Origin: Streptomyces meridianus
GTDB taxonomy: Bacteria > Actinomycetota > Actinomycetes > Streptomycetales > Streptomycetaceae
DNA length: 64,000 bases
Reading direction: 5' to 3'
Assembly (NCBI RefSeq): GCF_023703325.1
Contig: NZ_JAMQGM010000045.1
Location: 1 to 64,000 of the forward strand
How positions within the stretch are numbered: the stretch's first letter is position 1; every line of letters starts with the position of its first letter. Positions 7,829-17,795 of the stretch are shown piece by piece. The position numbers and the translations under genes were made by a program. Below the pieces are notes generated by a model that worked only from the letters and a program-made list of their open reading frames with translations, was not told the DNA's origin and searched no databases.

Positions 7829-8887
7829 TCAGCCTTCCGCGAGGCCCAGTTCGCCGTCGCCGAGCGGAGCGAAGAGGCACTCGACGTCCTCCTGCGCCAC
7901 GTCCTCCAGCGTCCGCGGCGACCAGCGCGGACTGCGGTCCTTGTCGACCACCAGCGCCCGCACGCCCTCGGCGAAGTCCGGCGAAGCAGCAGCGAGCGCA
8001 CAGGCCACCCGGTACTCCTGGTCGAGCGCCTGCTCCAGGCCCGACAGGGAGCGCGCCCGTCGCAGCAACGCCAGCGTCGCCTCCAGCGCGGTGGGGGAGT
8101 GGTCCAGGATCAGATCGGCCGCCTCCTTCGCCTCCGGCACACCGGACGACCGCAGCCGCTCGACGATCTCCTCGACCGAGTCCGCCGCGTAACAGGTGTC
8201 GATCCACTCCCGCTGCGCTGCGAGTGCCGATTCGGGTGCCGTGCCCGCGAACTCCGCCACCGCCTGCTGCGGCTCGATCTCCGCCAGCGCCTCCAGGAAC
8301 GGTCCGAGCCGTGCGGCGGGCACGAAGTGGTCGGCGAATCCGCACAGCAGCGCGTCACCCGGGCCCATCCGGCCCGCCGTCAGTGCCAGATGCGTGCCCA
8401 GCTCGCCCGGCGCCCGGGCCAGCAGCCAGGTTCCGCCGACGTCCGGGACGAAGCCGATGGCGACCTCGGGCATGGCCACAGTGGAGCGTTCGGTGACGAC
8501 GCGGATGCCGCCGTGCGCCGAGACACCGACGCCGCCGCCCATCACGATGCCGTCCATCGCCGCCACGAAAGGCTTGGGGTACCGGGCGATCCGGGCGTTC
8601 AGCCGGTACTCGTCCCGCCAGAAGTCCTGGGCTCCCGAGCCGCCCGCGAGCACGTCCTCGCGCATGGCCCGGATGTCACCGCCCGCGCACAGACCGCGCT
8701 CCCCGGCGCCGGAGAGCACCACCGCCGCAACCGACGCATCCTGCTCCCACGCGACGAGCGCATCGTCCAGAGCCCGGACCATCGGATGGGTGAGGGCGTT
8801 GATCGACCGGGGCCGGTTCAGCACCAGGCGTCCGACCCGGCCGTCACGGCGCAGGAGTACGGAGTCGTCGTCCGGGGTCGCGGCCAT
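7829..8887 (-). CDS. 3-hydroxyisobutyryl-CoA hydrolase-type crotonase
   Basis: 352 aa, longer than ordinary hydratases and matching the HIBYL-CoA hydrolase (HIBCH) branch. Seen: LNRPRSINALTHPMVRAL, GERGLCAGGDIRAMRED, MDGIVMGGGVGVSAHG, then MPEVAIGFVPDVGGTWLLAR, the family signature around the catalytic Glu and Asp. The C-terminal DFAEGVRALVVDKDRSPRW segment is also typical. Reaction by family: hydrolysis of 3-hydroxyisobutyryl-CoA in valine catabolism. It lies 73 bp downstream of cbiD on the same strand, but no functional link is evident. Confidence 0.88.
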   Translation of the reverse strand: MAATPDDDSVLLRRDGRVGRLVLNRPRSINALTHPMVRALDDALVAWEQDASVAAVVLSGAGERGLCAGGDIRAMREDVLAGGSGAQDFWRDEYRLNARIARYPKPFVAAMDGIVMGGGVGVSAHGGIRVVTERSTVAMPEVAIGFVPDVGGTWLLARAPGELGTHLALTAGRMGPGDALLCGFADHFVPAARLGPFLEALAEIEPQQAVAEFAGTAPESALAAQREWIDTCYAADSVEEIVERLRSSGVPEAKEAADLILDHSPTALEATLALLRRARSLSGLEQALDQEYRVACALAAASPDFAEGVRALVVDKDRSPRWSPRTLEDVAQEDVECLFAPLGDGELGLAEG

Positions 8888-8960
8888 CAGGTCGTCGGTC
8901 CTCTCGTCAGCCCGTCCGCCGTGCGGGAAACCGGACGGCGATCACGGGCGCGAGCCTACT

Positions 8961-10097
8961 TCAGCGTCCGCGCGGGCCCATCGGCTGCGCCCGGCCCACG
9001 ACGCCCCCTGCCCGGTCGATGCACAGGACGTCGACCGCCACCCGCTCCCCGCGCAGCACCCCCAGGGCCGTCCCCCTGGCAGCCTCGGCCACCAAGGACC
9101 CCAGCGGCACACCCCGCGCAGCACACAGCTGTACGGTTTCCAGGCCGGTGTTCGCGGCGGCCACGGCCGCGGCCAGCTCGTCGTCGGCACCGCCCTGCCG
9201 GGCGAGATCCGCCAGAAAGCGCTTGTCCACCCGGGAGCGAGACGAATGCAGATCGAGATGGCCGGCGGCGAGCTTGGAGAGCTTCGCGAACCCGCCGGCG
9301 ATCGTGAGGCGCTCGACGGGATGGCGCCGCAGGTACTTCAGCACCGCTCCGGCGAAGTCGCCCATGTCCAGCAGCGCTTCCTCCGGCAGCCCGTACTCGG
9401 CGACCACCACCCGCTCCGAGGTGGAGCCGGTGCAGCCGGCCACGTGGGTCCGGCCCGCAGCCCGCGCCACGTCGACGCCCCGCCGGATGCTGTCGATCCA
9501 CGCCGAACAGGAGTAGGGAACCACGATGCCGGTGGTGCCGAGGACCGACAGTCCGCCGATGATCCCGAGCCGGGGGTTCCACGTGCTGCGGGCGATCTCC
9601 TCCCCCTCGTCCACCCCGATCTCGATCTCGACGTCCCCCGCGGCGCCGTGCGTTCGGGCCACTTCCGCGACGTGATCACACATCATCCGCCGGGGCACCG
9701 GGTTGATCGCCGGCTCTCCGACGGGCACCGGCAGCCCGGCCCGCGTCACCGTCCCCACCCCCGGCCCGGCCCGGAACACCACACCCGCGCCCGGCGGCAG
9801 GGCCCGCACGGTGGCCCGCACCACAGCGCCGTGGGTGACGTCCGGATCGTCGCCCGCGTCCTTGACGACCCCCGCCGTGGCCCGGCCCCGCTCCCGCTGC
9901 TCGACGGCCAGCGCGAACGCCGGACGCTGTCCCTTGGGCAGGGTGATCGTCACAGGATCCGGGAACTCGCCGGTCAGCAGCGCCGAGTAGGCGGCCGTTG
10001 CCGCGGCCGTGGCGCAGGCCCCCGTCGTCCAGCCCTGCCGCAGCCCGGTCCGCCGCAGCTGTGCCTCACGCCCGCCGCCGGCGCCCCCCTCAGCCAC
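8961..10097 (-). CDS. cbiD: Cobalt-precorrin-5B C1-methyltransferase
   Basis: 378 aa. The diagnostic GWTTGACATAAATAAYSALL lies near the N-terminus. MGDFAGAVLKYLRRHP, IAGGFAKLSKLAAGHLDLHS and GCTGSTSERVV are further CbiD signatures. By family it uses SAM to methylate C1 of cobalt-precorrin-5B in the corrin ring pathway (cytosolic). GTG at 10097 is chosen over the longer frame since GGAAGGACC precedes it. The gene is divergent from cobK, with only 26 bp between the start codons. A cobalamin riboswitch cannot fit there, so regulatory signals must overlap coding sequence. Confidence 0.93.
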   Translation of the reverse strand: MAEGGAGGGREAQLRRTGLRQGWTTGACATAAATAAYSALLTGEFPDPVTITLPKGQRPAFALAVEQRERGRATAGVVKDAGDDPDVTHGAVVRATVRALPPGAGVVFRAGPGVGTVTRAGLPVPVGEPAINPVPRRMMCDHVAEVARTHGAAGDVEIEIGVDEGEEIARSTWNPRLGIIGGLSVLGTTGIVVPYSCSAWIDSIRRGVDVARAAGRTHVAGCTGSTSERVVVAEYGLPEEALLDMGDFAGAVLKYLRRHPVERLTIAGGFAKLSKLAAGHLDLHSSRSRVDKRFLADLARQGGADDELAAAVAAANTGLETVQLCAARGVPLGSLVAEAARGTALGVLRGERVAVDVLCIDRAGGVVGRAQPMGPRGR

Positions 10098-10123
10098 GGA
10101 CGGTCCTTCCCGCGGGCGGCGGC

Positions 10124-10930
10124 ATGAGCGCCGCGGCCCGCCACGTGCTGATCCTCGGCGGCACCGCGGAGGCCGCACGGCTCGCCGCCGACCTGGCCGG
10201 AGACCAGGGGCTGACGGTGACCAGTTCGCTCGCCGGACGCGTCCGGGAGCCGCGGCTTCCTCCCGGCCGCACCCGCATCGGCGGGTTCGGCGGACCGGCG
10301 GGCCTCGCCCGCTGGCTGCGCGAGCACCGAGTGGACGCGGTCATCGACGCCACCCATCCCTTCGCCGCCACGATCGGTTTCCACGCGGCCGAGGCGGCCG
10401 CTGACGTCCATGTTCCCCTGCTCGCCGTGCGCAGGCCGGGCTGGGTCGCCGGTCCGGGTGACCGGTGGCACCCGGCCGCCTCGACCGCCGCTGCGGCCGA
10501 GCTGCTGCCCGGCCTCGCGGAACGGGCGTTCCTGACCGTCGGGCGCACCGGCATCGCCGCGTTCGCCGGAGCGACCGGACTGTGGTTCCTCGCCCGCGCA
10601 GTCGAGGCGCCCGGCCCGCCCGTTCCGCCCCGCATGCATCTGCTGCTCGAGCGCGGCCCGTTCACCGTCGACGCCGAGGCGGACCTGCTGCGCCGGTACC
10701 GGATCGACGCCGTCGTCACCAAGGACAGCGGAGGCACGGCCGGGGAGGCCAAGCTCGTCGCCGCGCGCGAGGCCGGGGTCCCGGTCGTCGTCGTCACGCG
10801 TCCCCCGGTGCCCGAGGGCGTGCCGGCGGTCTGCGGCCCCGAGCAGGCCGCGGCCTGGCTCCGCGGACTCCTCGGACTGCATCCCGACGAGGCCTCCGGC
10901 CTCAATCCGTCACGCAGGCCAGTGCGTTGA
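10124..10930 (+). CDS. cobK: Precorrin-6A / cobalt-precorrin-6A reductase
   Basis: 268 aa. Begins [20 protein letters not shown], a Rossmann-like NADPH site. [14 protein letters not shown] (about 70-83), [14 protein letters not shown] and the C-terminal [20 protein letters not shown] are CobK/CbiJ hallmarks. It reduces precorrin-6A with NADPH. The 3' end overlaps the convergent cobH by 29 bp, a tail-to-tail overlap that could give antisense pairing of the two mRNAs. Confidence 0.92.
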   Translation: MSAAARHVLILGGTAEAARLAADLAGDQGLTVTSSLAGRVREPRLPPGRTRIGGFGGPAGLARWLREHRVDAVIDATHPFAATIGFHAAEAAADVHVPLLAVRRPGWVAGPGDRWHPAASTAAAAELLPGLAERAFLTVGRTGIAAFAGATGLWFLARAVEAPGPPVPPRMHLLLERGPFTVDAEADLLRRYRIDAVVTKDSGGTAGEAKLVAAREAGVPVVVVTRPPVPEGVPAVCGPEQAAAWLRGLLGLHPDEASGLNPSRRPVR

Positions 10931-11528
10931 CCGCCGCCGCGGCCATGGCGCTGCCGCCGCGCCGGCCGCGCACCACGAGGTGATCGAGGCCGGACGGATG
11001 GGCGGCCAGCGCCTCCTTGGACTCCGCCGCACCGACGAAACCCACCGGAACTCCGATGACCGCGGCCGGCCGCGGCCCGTCCTCCTCGACGATCTCCAAC
11101 AGCCGGAACAGCGCCGTCGGGGCGTTGCCGACCGCCACCACCGCCCCCTCGAGCCGGTCCCGCCACAGCTCCACCGCCGCGGCGCTGCGCGTCGTCCCCA
11201 TGCGGTGCGCGAGCTCCGGTACGGCCGGGTCGGACAGGGTGCACACCACGTCGTTGGCGGCGGGCAGCCGCTTGCGGGTCACCCCGCTGGCCACCATCGC
11301 CACGTCGCACAGCACCGGGGCACCCGCGCGCAGCGCCCGGCGGGCCCGTGCCACCACGTCCGGGCTGTGCACGATGTCCCGGACGAGGTCGACCATGCCG
11401 CAGGCGTGGATCATGCGCACCGCGACCCGGGCCATGTCGGCGGGCAGGCCGCCGAGTTCGGCCTCGGCGCGGATGGTGGCAAAGGACTGGCGGTAGATCT
11501 CCGCGGGGTCCTTCTCGTAGTGGGGCAC
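10902..11528 (-). CDS. cobH: Precorrin-8X methylmutase
   Basis: 208 aa. Seen: [30 protein letters not shown] (catalytic His of the methylmutase), [31 protein letters not shown] and [16 protein letters not shown], all CobH/CbiC signatures. It moves a methyl from C11 to C12 to give hydrogenobyrinic acid or its cobalt form. GTG at 11528 has GAGGACC upstream. It is 76 bp downstream of the histidine kinase gene on the same strand and overlaps the end of cobK. Confidence 0.93.
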   Translation of the reverse strand: MPHYEKDPAEIYRQSFATIRAEAELGGLPADMARVAVRMIHACGMVDLVRDIVHSPDVVARARRALRAGAPVLCDVAMVASGVTRKRLPAANDVVCTLSDPAVPELAHRMGTTRSAAAVELWRDRLEGAVVAVGNAPTALFRLLEIVEEDGPRPAAVIGVPVGFVGAAESKEALAAHPSGLDHLVVRGRRGGSAMAAAAVNALACVTD

Positions 11529-11604
11529 GGCAGGTCCTCGTTCGGGGTCGTTCGTCGTCGTGTGCGCCGGTCCGGGCAGCCCGGCGCTCCCGGGACCGTA
11601 CCGT

Positions 11605-13005
11605 TCAGCCCGCCGGACCGCGTCCCCGCTCACGACGATCCGCGCGGGCCTGACGGCCGGTGACACCGGCCGCGAGCTCCAACGTCACCTGGACCTGTGC
11701 CCCGCCCAGCCCACCGCGGCCGATCCGCACCTGTCCGCCGGCGGCCCGTGCGGCGCGGTGTGCGATGTCCAGCCCCAGCCCGGTCGAGCCGTTCACGCTC
11801 ACCCCGCGGGCCAGGGCGCTCTGCGGGTCCTCGATGCCGGGGCCGGCGTCCTCCACGGTCAGCACCACTGCCTGGGCCGTGCGTCCCACCCGCACCCCGA
11901 CGGCGGTTCCTTCCGGCGTGTGGCGGAACACGTTGCCGATCAGGGCGTCCACCATCGCCGCGACCTCGTCGGCCGGCAGCGCCACCGGTGTCGGCTCGGA
12001 GGTCACCTCCAACTGGTGCGGGCGGGACTGCTGCTCGGCCAGTACGGACCAGAAGTCCCAGCGCTCGCCCACAGTTGCGGACATCTCGCAGCGGGCGCCG
12101 GGCCCGGTCCCGACTGCCGTTGTCGCGGGGCCGGCCGCCGGCCGCCGCGTCGCGCCGGCCATCGGGCCCACGGCGAGCGGAGTACGGGCGGCCGTGATGA
12201 TCGAGTCGAGTTCGGCCTCGAGGTGGTCCACTGCCGTGGTGACGCGTTCGGCTCCGGGAATCGTCGTCATCCGCTCGGACTCCAGACGCAGGGCGGTCAG
12301 CGGAGTCCGCAGCCGGTGGGACAGATCGGCAACCAATTCGCGTTCCAGCGCCAGGAGTTGGACGACGTGATCGGCCATCGTGTTGAAGGCGACTCCCGCC
12401 TCCTTCAGTTCCGGCGGCCCGGCCGGCTCGACCCGGATCTCCAGGTCTCCGGCCCCCAGGGCGTTCGCGGCCCGGGACAGTCCCTGCGAGGAGCTCACCA
12501 CACGGGCCCCGAGCCGGTCGGCGACCGCTACCGAGCCGGCCACCAGGCACAGGGCGAGTGCCGACATGACGAACCAGGACATGACCACGCCGTGATTCAG
12601 GTCCGAGCGGGGAACGAAAGCCTCGGTCACGGCGACCTTGTTGCCCGGCAGTATCACCGGCTGCAGATAGCTCCGGCCGGCCCTGGTGGTGAACGCCAGC
12701 GTCTCCCGGTCCCGGACCGCCTGCCGCAGTGCGGCCGCAGAGGCGTGCGAAGCCCCTATGAGCCGTCCGCCGGGCAGATGAACGCCCAGCTGACCCGCCG
12801 AGTCGAGTCCGGCCACCGCCTGCTGGACGTCGGAGGGCCGGGTGGTCAGTGCCAGGACGGGAGCGAGCGCGGCCGCCTGCTGCTCGGCCGCCGTCGTCGC
12901 CCGGTCGCGGGCCTGGGACTGGACGAGCATGGCGAGCGGGATGAGGAACGACAGCGCCACCATCGACGTCACCGCCAGGGCGACGCCGGCGAGGGTGCGC
13001 CTCAC
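11605..13005 (-). CDS. Two-component sensor histidine kinase
   Basis: 466 aa. First membrane helix at about residues 5-28 ([20 protein letters not shown]), an extracytoplasmic sensor region of about 130 residues, and a second helix ([20 protein letters not shown]). Then a HAMP-like segment, the H-box [16 protein letters not shown] with phosphoacceptor His, and a HATPase domain with NVFRHTP (N-box), DAGPGIED (G1) and [10 protein letters not shown] (G2). GTG at 13005 overlaps the response regulator stop as GTGA, so the pair is translationally coupled. The signal is unknown. Location next to cobH makes a cobalamin or metal link conceivable but unproven. Confidence 0.93.
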   Translation of the reverse strand: MRRTLAGVALAVTSMVALSFLIPLAMLVQSQARDRATTAAEQQAAALAPVLALTTRPSDVQQAVAGLDSAGQLGVHLPGGRLIGASHASAAALRQAVRDRETLAFTTRAGRSYLQPVILPGNKVAVTEAFVPRSDLNHGVVMSWFVMSALALCLVAGSVAVADRLGARVVSSSQGLSRAANALGAGDLEIRVEPAGPPELKEAGVAFNTMADHVVQLLALERELVADLSHRLRTPLTALRLESERMTTIPGAERVTTAVDHLEAELDSIITAARTPLAVGPMAGATRRPAAGPATTAVGTGPGARCEMSATVGERWDFWSVLAEQQSRPHQLEVTSEPTPVALPADEVAAMVDALIGNVFRHTPEGTAVGVRVGRTAQAVVLTVEDAGPGIEDPQSALARGVSVNGSTGLGLDIAHRAARAAGGQVRIGRGGLGGAQVQVTLELAAGVTGRQARADRRERGRGPAG

Positions 13006-13733
13006 CGCGGGGTCACCAGCTTGATGCCAACTCCGCGCACGGTGTGCAGGTAGCGCGGCTGGGCCGCTCGCTCGCCCAGCTTGCGGCGCAGTGAGGACAG
13101 GTGGACGTCGATCGTCTGGTCCTCGACGTACGGCTGCCGCCACACCTCGGAGAGGATCCGCCGCCGGGACACGACCCGGTCGGCGTGGGCGACGAGATAG
13201 GCCAGCAGGTCGAACTCACGTCTGGTCAGGCTGAGTTCGGTGCCGGCGAGATGGGCCGTCCGGGCCAGCGGGTCCACCAGCAGCTCACCGACCTGCGTGG
13301 TGTTCCGGAGTGACCCGGCCCCCGGTTCGGCGTCGGAGCCGTCCGCGGCCGGCGGGTACCCGGCGGGCGGTGCTGCCGAGCGGCGCAGCACCGCCCCCAG
13401 CCGGGCCGCCAACTGGCCCCCGGAGAACGGCTTGACCACGTAGTCGTCGGCCCCCGCGTCGAGGAGGCGGATCACCTCGGCGTCGTCGTCCCTGGCGGTC
13501 GCGACCAGCACCGGCACCTGGGATATCCCGCGCAGCATGCGCAGCACGTCCATCCCGTCGAGGTCGGGCAGCCCGAGATCGAGCACCACGGCGTCGGGAG
13601 GATTCCGGGTGGCCTCGCGCAGCGCCGCGAAACCGTGGGAGGAACTGTGCACGATGTGGCCGTGGGCGGACAGCACCTCGATGACCGCGGCACGTATCAC
13701 GGGGTCGTCTTCGACGAGCAGGACGGAGGCCAT
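13002..13733 (-). CDS. OmpR/PhoB-family response regulator
   Basis: 243 aa. Receiver domain: acidic pocket LLVEDDPV, phosphoacceptor Asp in VVLDLGLPDLDGMDVLRML (about residue 51), and conserved Lys in VVKPFSGG. Winged-helix DNA-binding domain at about 150-240 (LTRREFDLLAYLVAH, TIDVHLSSLRRKLGE, LHTVRGVGIKL). A low-complexity linker of about 30 residues separates the two. It is the first gene of the kinase operon and divergent from a small exported protein gene 34 bp away, which is a likely target. Confidence 0.94.
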   Translation of the reverse strand: MASVLLVEDDPVIRAAVIEVLSAHGHIVHSSSHGFAALREATRNPPDAVVLDLGLPDLDGMDVLRMLRGISQVPVLVATARDDDAEVIRLLDAGADDYVVKPFSGGQLAARLGAVLRRSAAPPAGYPPAADGSDAEPGAGSLRNTTQVGELLVDPLARTAHLAGTELSLTRREFDLLAYLVAHADRVVSRRRILSEVWRQPYVEDQTIDVHLSSLRRKLGERAAQPRYLHTVRGVGIKLVTPR

Positions 13734-13767
13734 GCCTCAGCACGTTAGCGTCCGTCAGTATGGTGGC

Positions 13768-14328
13768 GTGCCCCGGTTCCTGCGCTACCTGATCATCTGG
13801 TTCTCGTGCACGGCGGTCAGCGTCACCGCGGTGGTGCTCACGGTGCGGTTCGTGGTGGGTTCGACCCGGCCGACGCCGCCGGTCGCCCATTCGGCGCCGA
13901 CCGTGTTCGCCGATCCCTCCGCCGACGGCGCCGACCGCAGACGCCGCCGGAAGCCCGCTCCCTCGCCGAGCACGAGCAGCGCCTCCCCGCGAACCGCCGT
14001 GACGAGGAGTGCGACTCCCTCCGCCTCGCCGGGCCCTTCGCGTACGCCGAGCGCGTCGCCGAGCGACGGGACGACCCGGGACCCGAACTGCCCCGACGGT
14101 GCGAACGTGCACACCATCCAGTCCAACGGCGGACAGGCGTCGGTCCGCTTCGGCAGCGACACCGTGTGCCTGGTGTCGGCGGTACCGACCCGGGGGTTCA
14201 CGGTGCGCACTTCGCAGGACGAGCCCTCCGAACTGACCGTCACCTTCTCCGGCGACCGGCAGGAATCGGTGATCACCGCCACAGCGGTGCCGCAATCGGG
14301 TGCCACGGTCCGCGAGTCGTCCTGGTGA
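13768..14328 (+). CDS. Small membrane-anchored or secreted protein
   Basis: 186 aa from GTG at 13768; an in-frame ATG at 13732 would overlap the start of the divergent regulator and is less likely. The N-terminal helix (about residues 4-26, YLIIWFSCTAVSVTAVVLTV) is a signal anchor. It is followed by a Ser/Thr/Pro-rich linker (about 55-105) and a small C-terminal domain with two cysteines (DPNCPDG and DTVCLVS) that could form a disulfide outside the cell. Family not recognised. Divergence from the two-component system suggests it is either a regulated target or a sensory partner. Confidence 0.72.
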   Translation: MPRFLRYLIIWFSCTAVSVTAVVLTVRFVVGSTRPTPPVAHSAPTVFADPSADGADRRRRRKPAPSPSTSSASPRTAVTRSATPSASPGPSRTPSASPSDGTTRDPNCPDGANVHTIQSNGGQASVRFGSDTVCLVSAVPTRGFTVRTSQDEPSELTVTFSGDRQESVITATAVPQSGATVRESSW

Positions 14329-14370
14329 CCGGCCGGATCCGCCCCGGGCCCGTTCACCGCCCGGTGGGGA

Positions 14371-16773
14371 TCACCGCCGTGGGGTCTGCCGGCCGCTGAG
14401 GGAGGGAGGCGCGTCGCCGGGGTCGGTGCCCCAGCCGGAAGGTTCCGGGCCCACCCGGAAGGAGAGTTCGCCGCCCCTGCGGATGTCGTCCGTGCGGATC
14501 CAGGTCCGGTCGAGGTCCTGTCCGCCGAGTCCGGCCGACTGCACGTAGCGGTCCTTGCCGTTCGTGCCCGGCGCGGATATCCGGAAGCTTCCCTTGGGGT
14601 ACCAGCGGCGGTCGAGGTCGAGGTCGACCCGTTCGAAGGCCGGGGTGGACAGTCCCCAGGTGTCGGTGCCGGGGGAGACCGGGAAGACGCCCATCGAGGA
14701 GAGCACCATCCACGACGACATGGTGCCCAGGTCGTCGTTGCCGGTCACGCCGTTCGGCCCGTCGGTGTACAGCGACAGCGCGGCGTGGACCACGTCGGTG
14801 GTCTTCCACGGGCTTCCGGTGGACAGGTACGTGTACGGCGCGGTCAGGTCGGTCTCGTTCTGCGGGTTGTAGCGGTCGGAGTGGTAGTAGTCGTACGGGT
14901 CGTTGACCCAGCTCTCCCGGGCGGTGCCCTCGGGGTCCTTGCGCAGCCGGTCCTGGTCGAAGAACGCGTCGAGCCGTTTCTCGGTGGCCGCCGTCCCGCC
15001 GAGCAGGTCGATCAGCCCGGGGACGTCCTGCGGGACCAGCCACGTGTACTGCCACGAGGTGCCCTCCTGGAAGCCCTTGCCCTTCGACGGGTCGGCGGTT
15101 CCGGTGAACCGGCCTTTGGCGTCGCGCGGGCGGAAGAAGCCGGTCGACGGGTCGAGGATGTTGCGGTAGTTGCCGGCCCTGGCGGCGTACCGGCGGGCGT
15201 CCGCGTGGTGCCCGAGGTCACGGGCCATCGCCGACAGCGCCCCGTCGGCGAGCGCGTACTCGAGCGTGGCCGAGCCGCCGTGGCCGAAGTCGGTGCCGCC
15301 CTGCTTGTCCTTGGGTCGGTCCGGCTGGTGCGGAACGTAGCCGCGTTCCAGGTACTCCTGGTTGGCGTTGCGCCCGACGTACTGGGAGCGCAGCGGCGGC
15401 ACGCCGTCGGCGTTCTTGCGCAGCACCCGGTACGTCTCCTCCTCGTGTCCCCGCAGCAGGCCCTGCTGGTAGGCGTTGGTGAGGAAGGGCGTGACCGGGT
15501 CACCGGTCATGATGTTGGTCTCGACGGTGCCGTAGCCCCACTTGGGCAGCCAGCCGCCCTCCTTGTCCACGCGCAGCAGGGACAGCGCCATGTCGCGGGA
15601 CTCCTGCGGGGCGATCAGGGACAGCAACTGGGCCTGTGTCCGGTAGGTGTCCCACAGCGACCAGTTCTGGTAGTAGGTGAAGCCTTCCGAGGTGTGCACG
15701 CGCTTGTCCCAGCCGCGGTAGCGGCCGTCGGCGTCCTCACCGACGTTGGGGTGGAGCAGCGCCCGGTACAGTGCGGAGTAGAAGGCACGCCGCCGGGTTT
15801 CCGAGCCGCCCCGGACGTCGATGTCCTCGAGACGGGACTCCCACACGCGGCGCGCCTTGGCCACGGTCGAGTCGAAGGACCCCTCGCCCTCGGCGGCGAG
15901 GTTGCGGGCGGCGCCGGCGGCGTCGACGTAGCTGATGGCGGTGACCGCTTCGACCTGCCGGTCCCGGCCCCGGGTGTCGAACGTCACATAGGCGCCGCGG
16001 CGTCCCGGGCCCTCGGAGGCGTCGCTGCCCTCGGTCACCTTGTCGCCGGACCAGGTGCCGTGCGAGGTGAAGGGCTCCTTGAAGCGGGTGATCGTGTGCA
16101 CGGTGTAGGGCTTGGACTCCTGGCAGAAGCCCGTGCCGGTGATCTCGGAGACGACAGTCCGGTCGTCGACCACCCGTATCCGGCTGTCGGTCACGTCGTG
16201 CAGGGCCTGGCCGGAGTTGAGCAGCACGTTGGCCTGCTGGGCCGGGGGAAAGGTGTAGCGCTGCCAGCCGGTGCGCTTGGTGGCGCTCAGTTCGGCCTTG
16301 ATGCCGCCGTAGTCCCCCATGCGCACCTGGTAGGAGCCGGGCGACGCGCTCTCCTGGGCGTGGCTGAAGGTGGACGCGTACTTGGCGTTGTCCGTCTCGA
16401 CGACGTCGCCGGTGGTCGGCAGGACGGGCAGGTCCCCGCCGAGCCGGCAGCCGACGCCGGAGAGGTGGACGGGTGAGAAGCCGCGGATGCGCTTGTCGTC
16501 GTAGGCGTAGCCGATGTTCTTGCCGGTGTCGGGCGACATCTGGACCATGCCGAAGGGCACGGCTGCGCCGGGGAAGGTGTTGCCCTCGTTGCGCGAGCCG
16601 ATGAGGGGGTCGACGAGCGAGGCCTTTCCCTGCGGGGCGGCTCTTCCGTCATCGGCGGTGGCCGCGAGGCCGCTGGTGAGCACGACGGCGGCGGTGAGAC
16701 CGGCGATGATGCGGCGTCGCTGCTGGGCGGTCTTGTTCCGGGCCGGCGGCCCCTGTCCAACTCCTGAGTGCAC
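14371..16773 (-). CDS. Secreted GH92 family alpha-mannosidase
   Basis: 800 aa. GTG at 16773 follows GGAGACCGAGCA and gives a Sec signal peptide (basic QQRRR then IIAGLTAAVVLTSGLAA). The mature protein starts the GH92 fold with VDPLIGSRNEGNTFPGAAVP. The family's EGTSWQYTW (catalytic-acid region) and GNDDLGTMSSWMVLSSMGVF (metal/catalytic aspartates) are intact. GH92 enzymes are calcium-dependent exo-alpha-mannosidases that trim mannose from glycans outside the cell; linkage specificity is not readable. Monocistronic, convergent with the small secreted protein and divergent from the fpg-like gene. Confidence 0.93.
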   Translation of the reverse strand: MHSGVGQGPPARNKTAQQRRRIIAGLTAAVVLTSGLAATADDGRAAPQGKASLVDPLIGSRNEGNTFPGAAVPFGMVQMSPDTGKNIGYAYDDKRIRGFSPVHLSGVGCRLGGDLPVLPTTGDVVETDNAKYASTFSHAQESASPGSYQVRMGDYGGIKAELSATKRTGWQRYTFPPAQQANVLLNSGQALHDVTDSRIRVVDDRTVVSEITGTGFCQESKPYTVHTITRFKEPFTSHGTWSGDKVTEGSDASEGPGRRGAYVTFDTRGRDRQVEAVTAISYVDAAGAARNLAAEGEGSFDSTVAKARRVWESRLEDIDVRGGSETRRRAFYSALYRALLHPNVGEDADGRYRGWDKRVHTSEGFTYYQNWSLWDTYRTQAQLLSLIAPQESRDMALSLLRVDKEGGWLPKWGYGTVETNIMTGDPVTPFLTNAYQQGLLRGHEEETYRVLRKNADGVPPLRSQYVGRNANQEYLERGYVPHQPDRPKDKQGGTDFGHGGSATLEYALADGALSAMARDLGHHADARRYAARAGNYRNILDPSTGFFRPRDAKGRFTGTADPSKGKGFQEGTSWQYTWLVPQDVPGLIDLLGGTAATEKRLDAFFDQDRLRKDPEGTARESWVNDPYDYYHSDRYNPQNETDLTAPYTYLSTGSPWKTTDVVHAALSLYTDGPNGVTGNDDLGTMSSWMVLSSMGVFPVSPGTDTWGLSTPAFERVDLDLDRRWYPKGSFRISAPGTNGKDRYVQSAGLGGQDLDRTWIRTDDIRRGGELSFRVGPEPSGWGTDPGDAPPSLSGRQTPRR

Positions 16774-16934
16774 TGCTCGGTCTCCGGACGACAACGGGGA
16801 ACGGACAGTAGAGCATGCGAACCGTCCCTTTTGGGATGTGAAGTGACGGTATTCACAAGGAGTTGGGGGTCGAGCTCTCTGGCCGTTTGTCAGTTTTGCA
16901 GGCATTCGGCGAGTCATGTAGCAGAATGTGCGAT

Positions 16935-17795
16935 ATGCCCGAAATGCCAGAAGTAGAAGCTCTCCGGGAATTCCTCGACGAGCGCATCACAGGCCGGCGG
17001 ATCGCCGGCGTCCTCCCGCTCGCGGTGAGTGTGCTGAAGACCTTCGACCCTCCCCTGGACGCCCTCGAGGGGCGCACCGTCACCCGTGTCGCCCGGCACG
17101 GCAAGTTTCTCGACATCGCCGCGGACGGTCTCCATCTGGTCTTCCACCTGGCCAGGGCCGGGTGGCTGCGCTGGCGGGACAGCATGCCGGACACCCGGCC
17201 CCGGCCCGGCAAGGGGCCCCTCGCCCTGCGGGTGCGCCTGGACGGTCCCGAGGGCTTCGACCTGACGGAGGCGGGAACCCGCAAGAGCCTGGCCGTCCAC
17301 TGCGTACGCGATCCCCGGGACGTTCCGGGGATCGCACGCCTCGGCCCGGATCCGCTGGACCCGTCGTTCGGGCGCGAGCGGTTCACCGGACTGCTGAAGT
17401 CGGAGAACCGCCGGATCAAGGGGGTTCTGCGGGACCAGCAGGTGGTCGCCGGAATCGGCAACGCCTATTCGGACGAGATCCTGCACGCCGCCCGGATGTC
17501 GCCCTTCCGGATCGCCGCACGCCTGAGCGAGGAGCAGTCGGCGGAGCTGTACGACGTCATGCAGGCGACCCTGCGGACCGCCGTCGAACGGGCGCGGGGC
17601 ACGGAGGCGGGAGAGCTGAAGGCGGGCAAACGCAGCGGCATGCGGGTGCACGGCCGCACGGGCGAGCCCTGCCCGGTCTGCGGTGACACCATCCGCGAGG
17701 TCGCGTACTCCGACTCGTCCCTCCAGTACTGCCCCACGTGTCAGACGGGCGGCAAGCCACTGGCGGACCGGAGGCTCTCCCGGCTGCTGAAGTGA
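16935..17795 (+). CDS. Fpg/Nei-family DNA glycosylase-AP lyase
   Basis: 286 aa. N-terminus MPEMPEVEALRE exposes the catalytic Pro and Glu used after Met removal. The helix-two-turn-helix (VVAGIGNAYSDEILHAARMS, about 175-195) and a C-terminal zinc finger (CPVCGDTI then CPTCQ, about 250-275) are complete. The enzyme removes oxidised bases and nicks the abasic site. This group lies between Fpg (MutM) and Nei; it lacks the exact MPELPEVET start, so 8-oxoG preference is not assured. ATG at 16935 is chosen because the catalytic Pro must be residue 2. Confidence 0.92.
   Translation: MPEMPEVEALREFLDERITGRRIAGVLPLAVSVLKTFDPPLDALEGRTVTRVARHGKFLDIAADGLHLVFHLARAGWLRWRDSMPDTRPRPGKGPLALRVRLDGPEGFDLTEAGTRKSLAVHCVRDPRDVPGIARLGPDPLDPSFGRERFTGLLKSENRRIKGVLRDQQVVAGIGNAYSDEILHAARMSPFRIAARLSEEQSAELYDVMQATLRTAVERARGTEAGELKAGKRSGMRVHGRTGEPCPVCGDTIREVAYSDSSLQYCPTCQTGGKPLADRRLSRLLK

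Noticed and set aside
10097-10124. Cobalamin riboswitch controlling cbiD or cobK
   Set aside because: Only 26 bp separate the two start codons and no B12-box-like sequence was seen around them.
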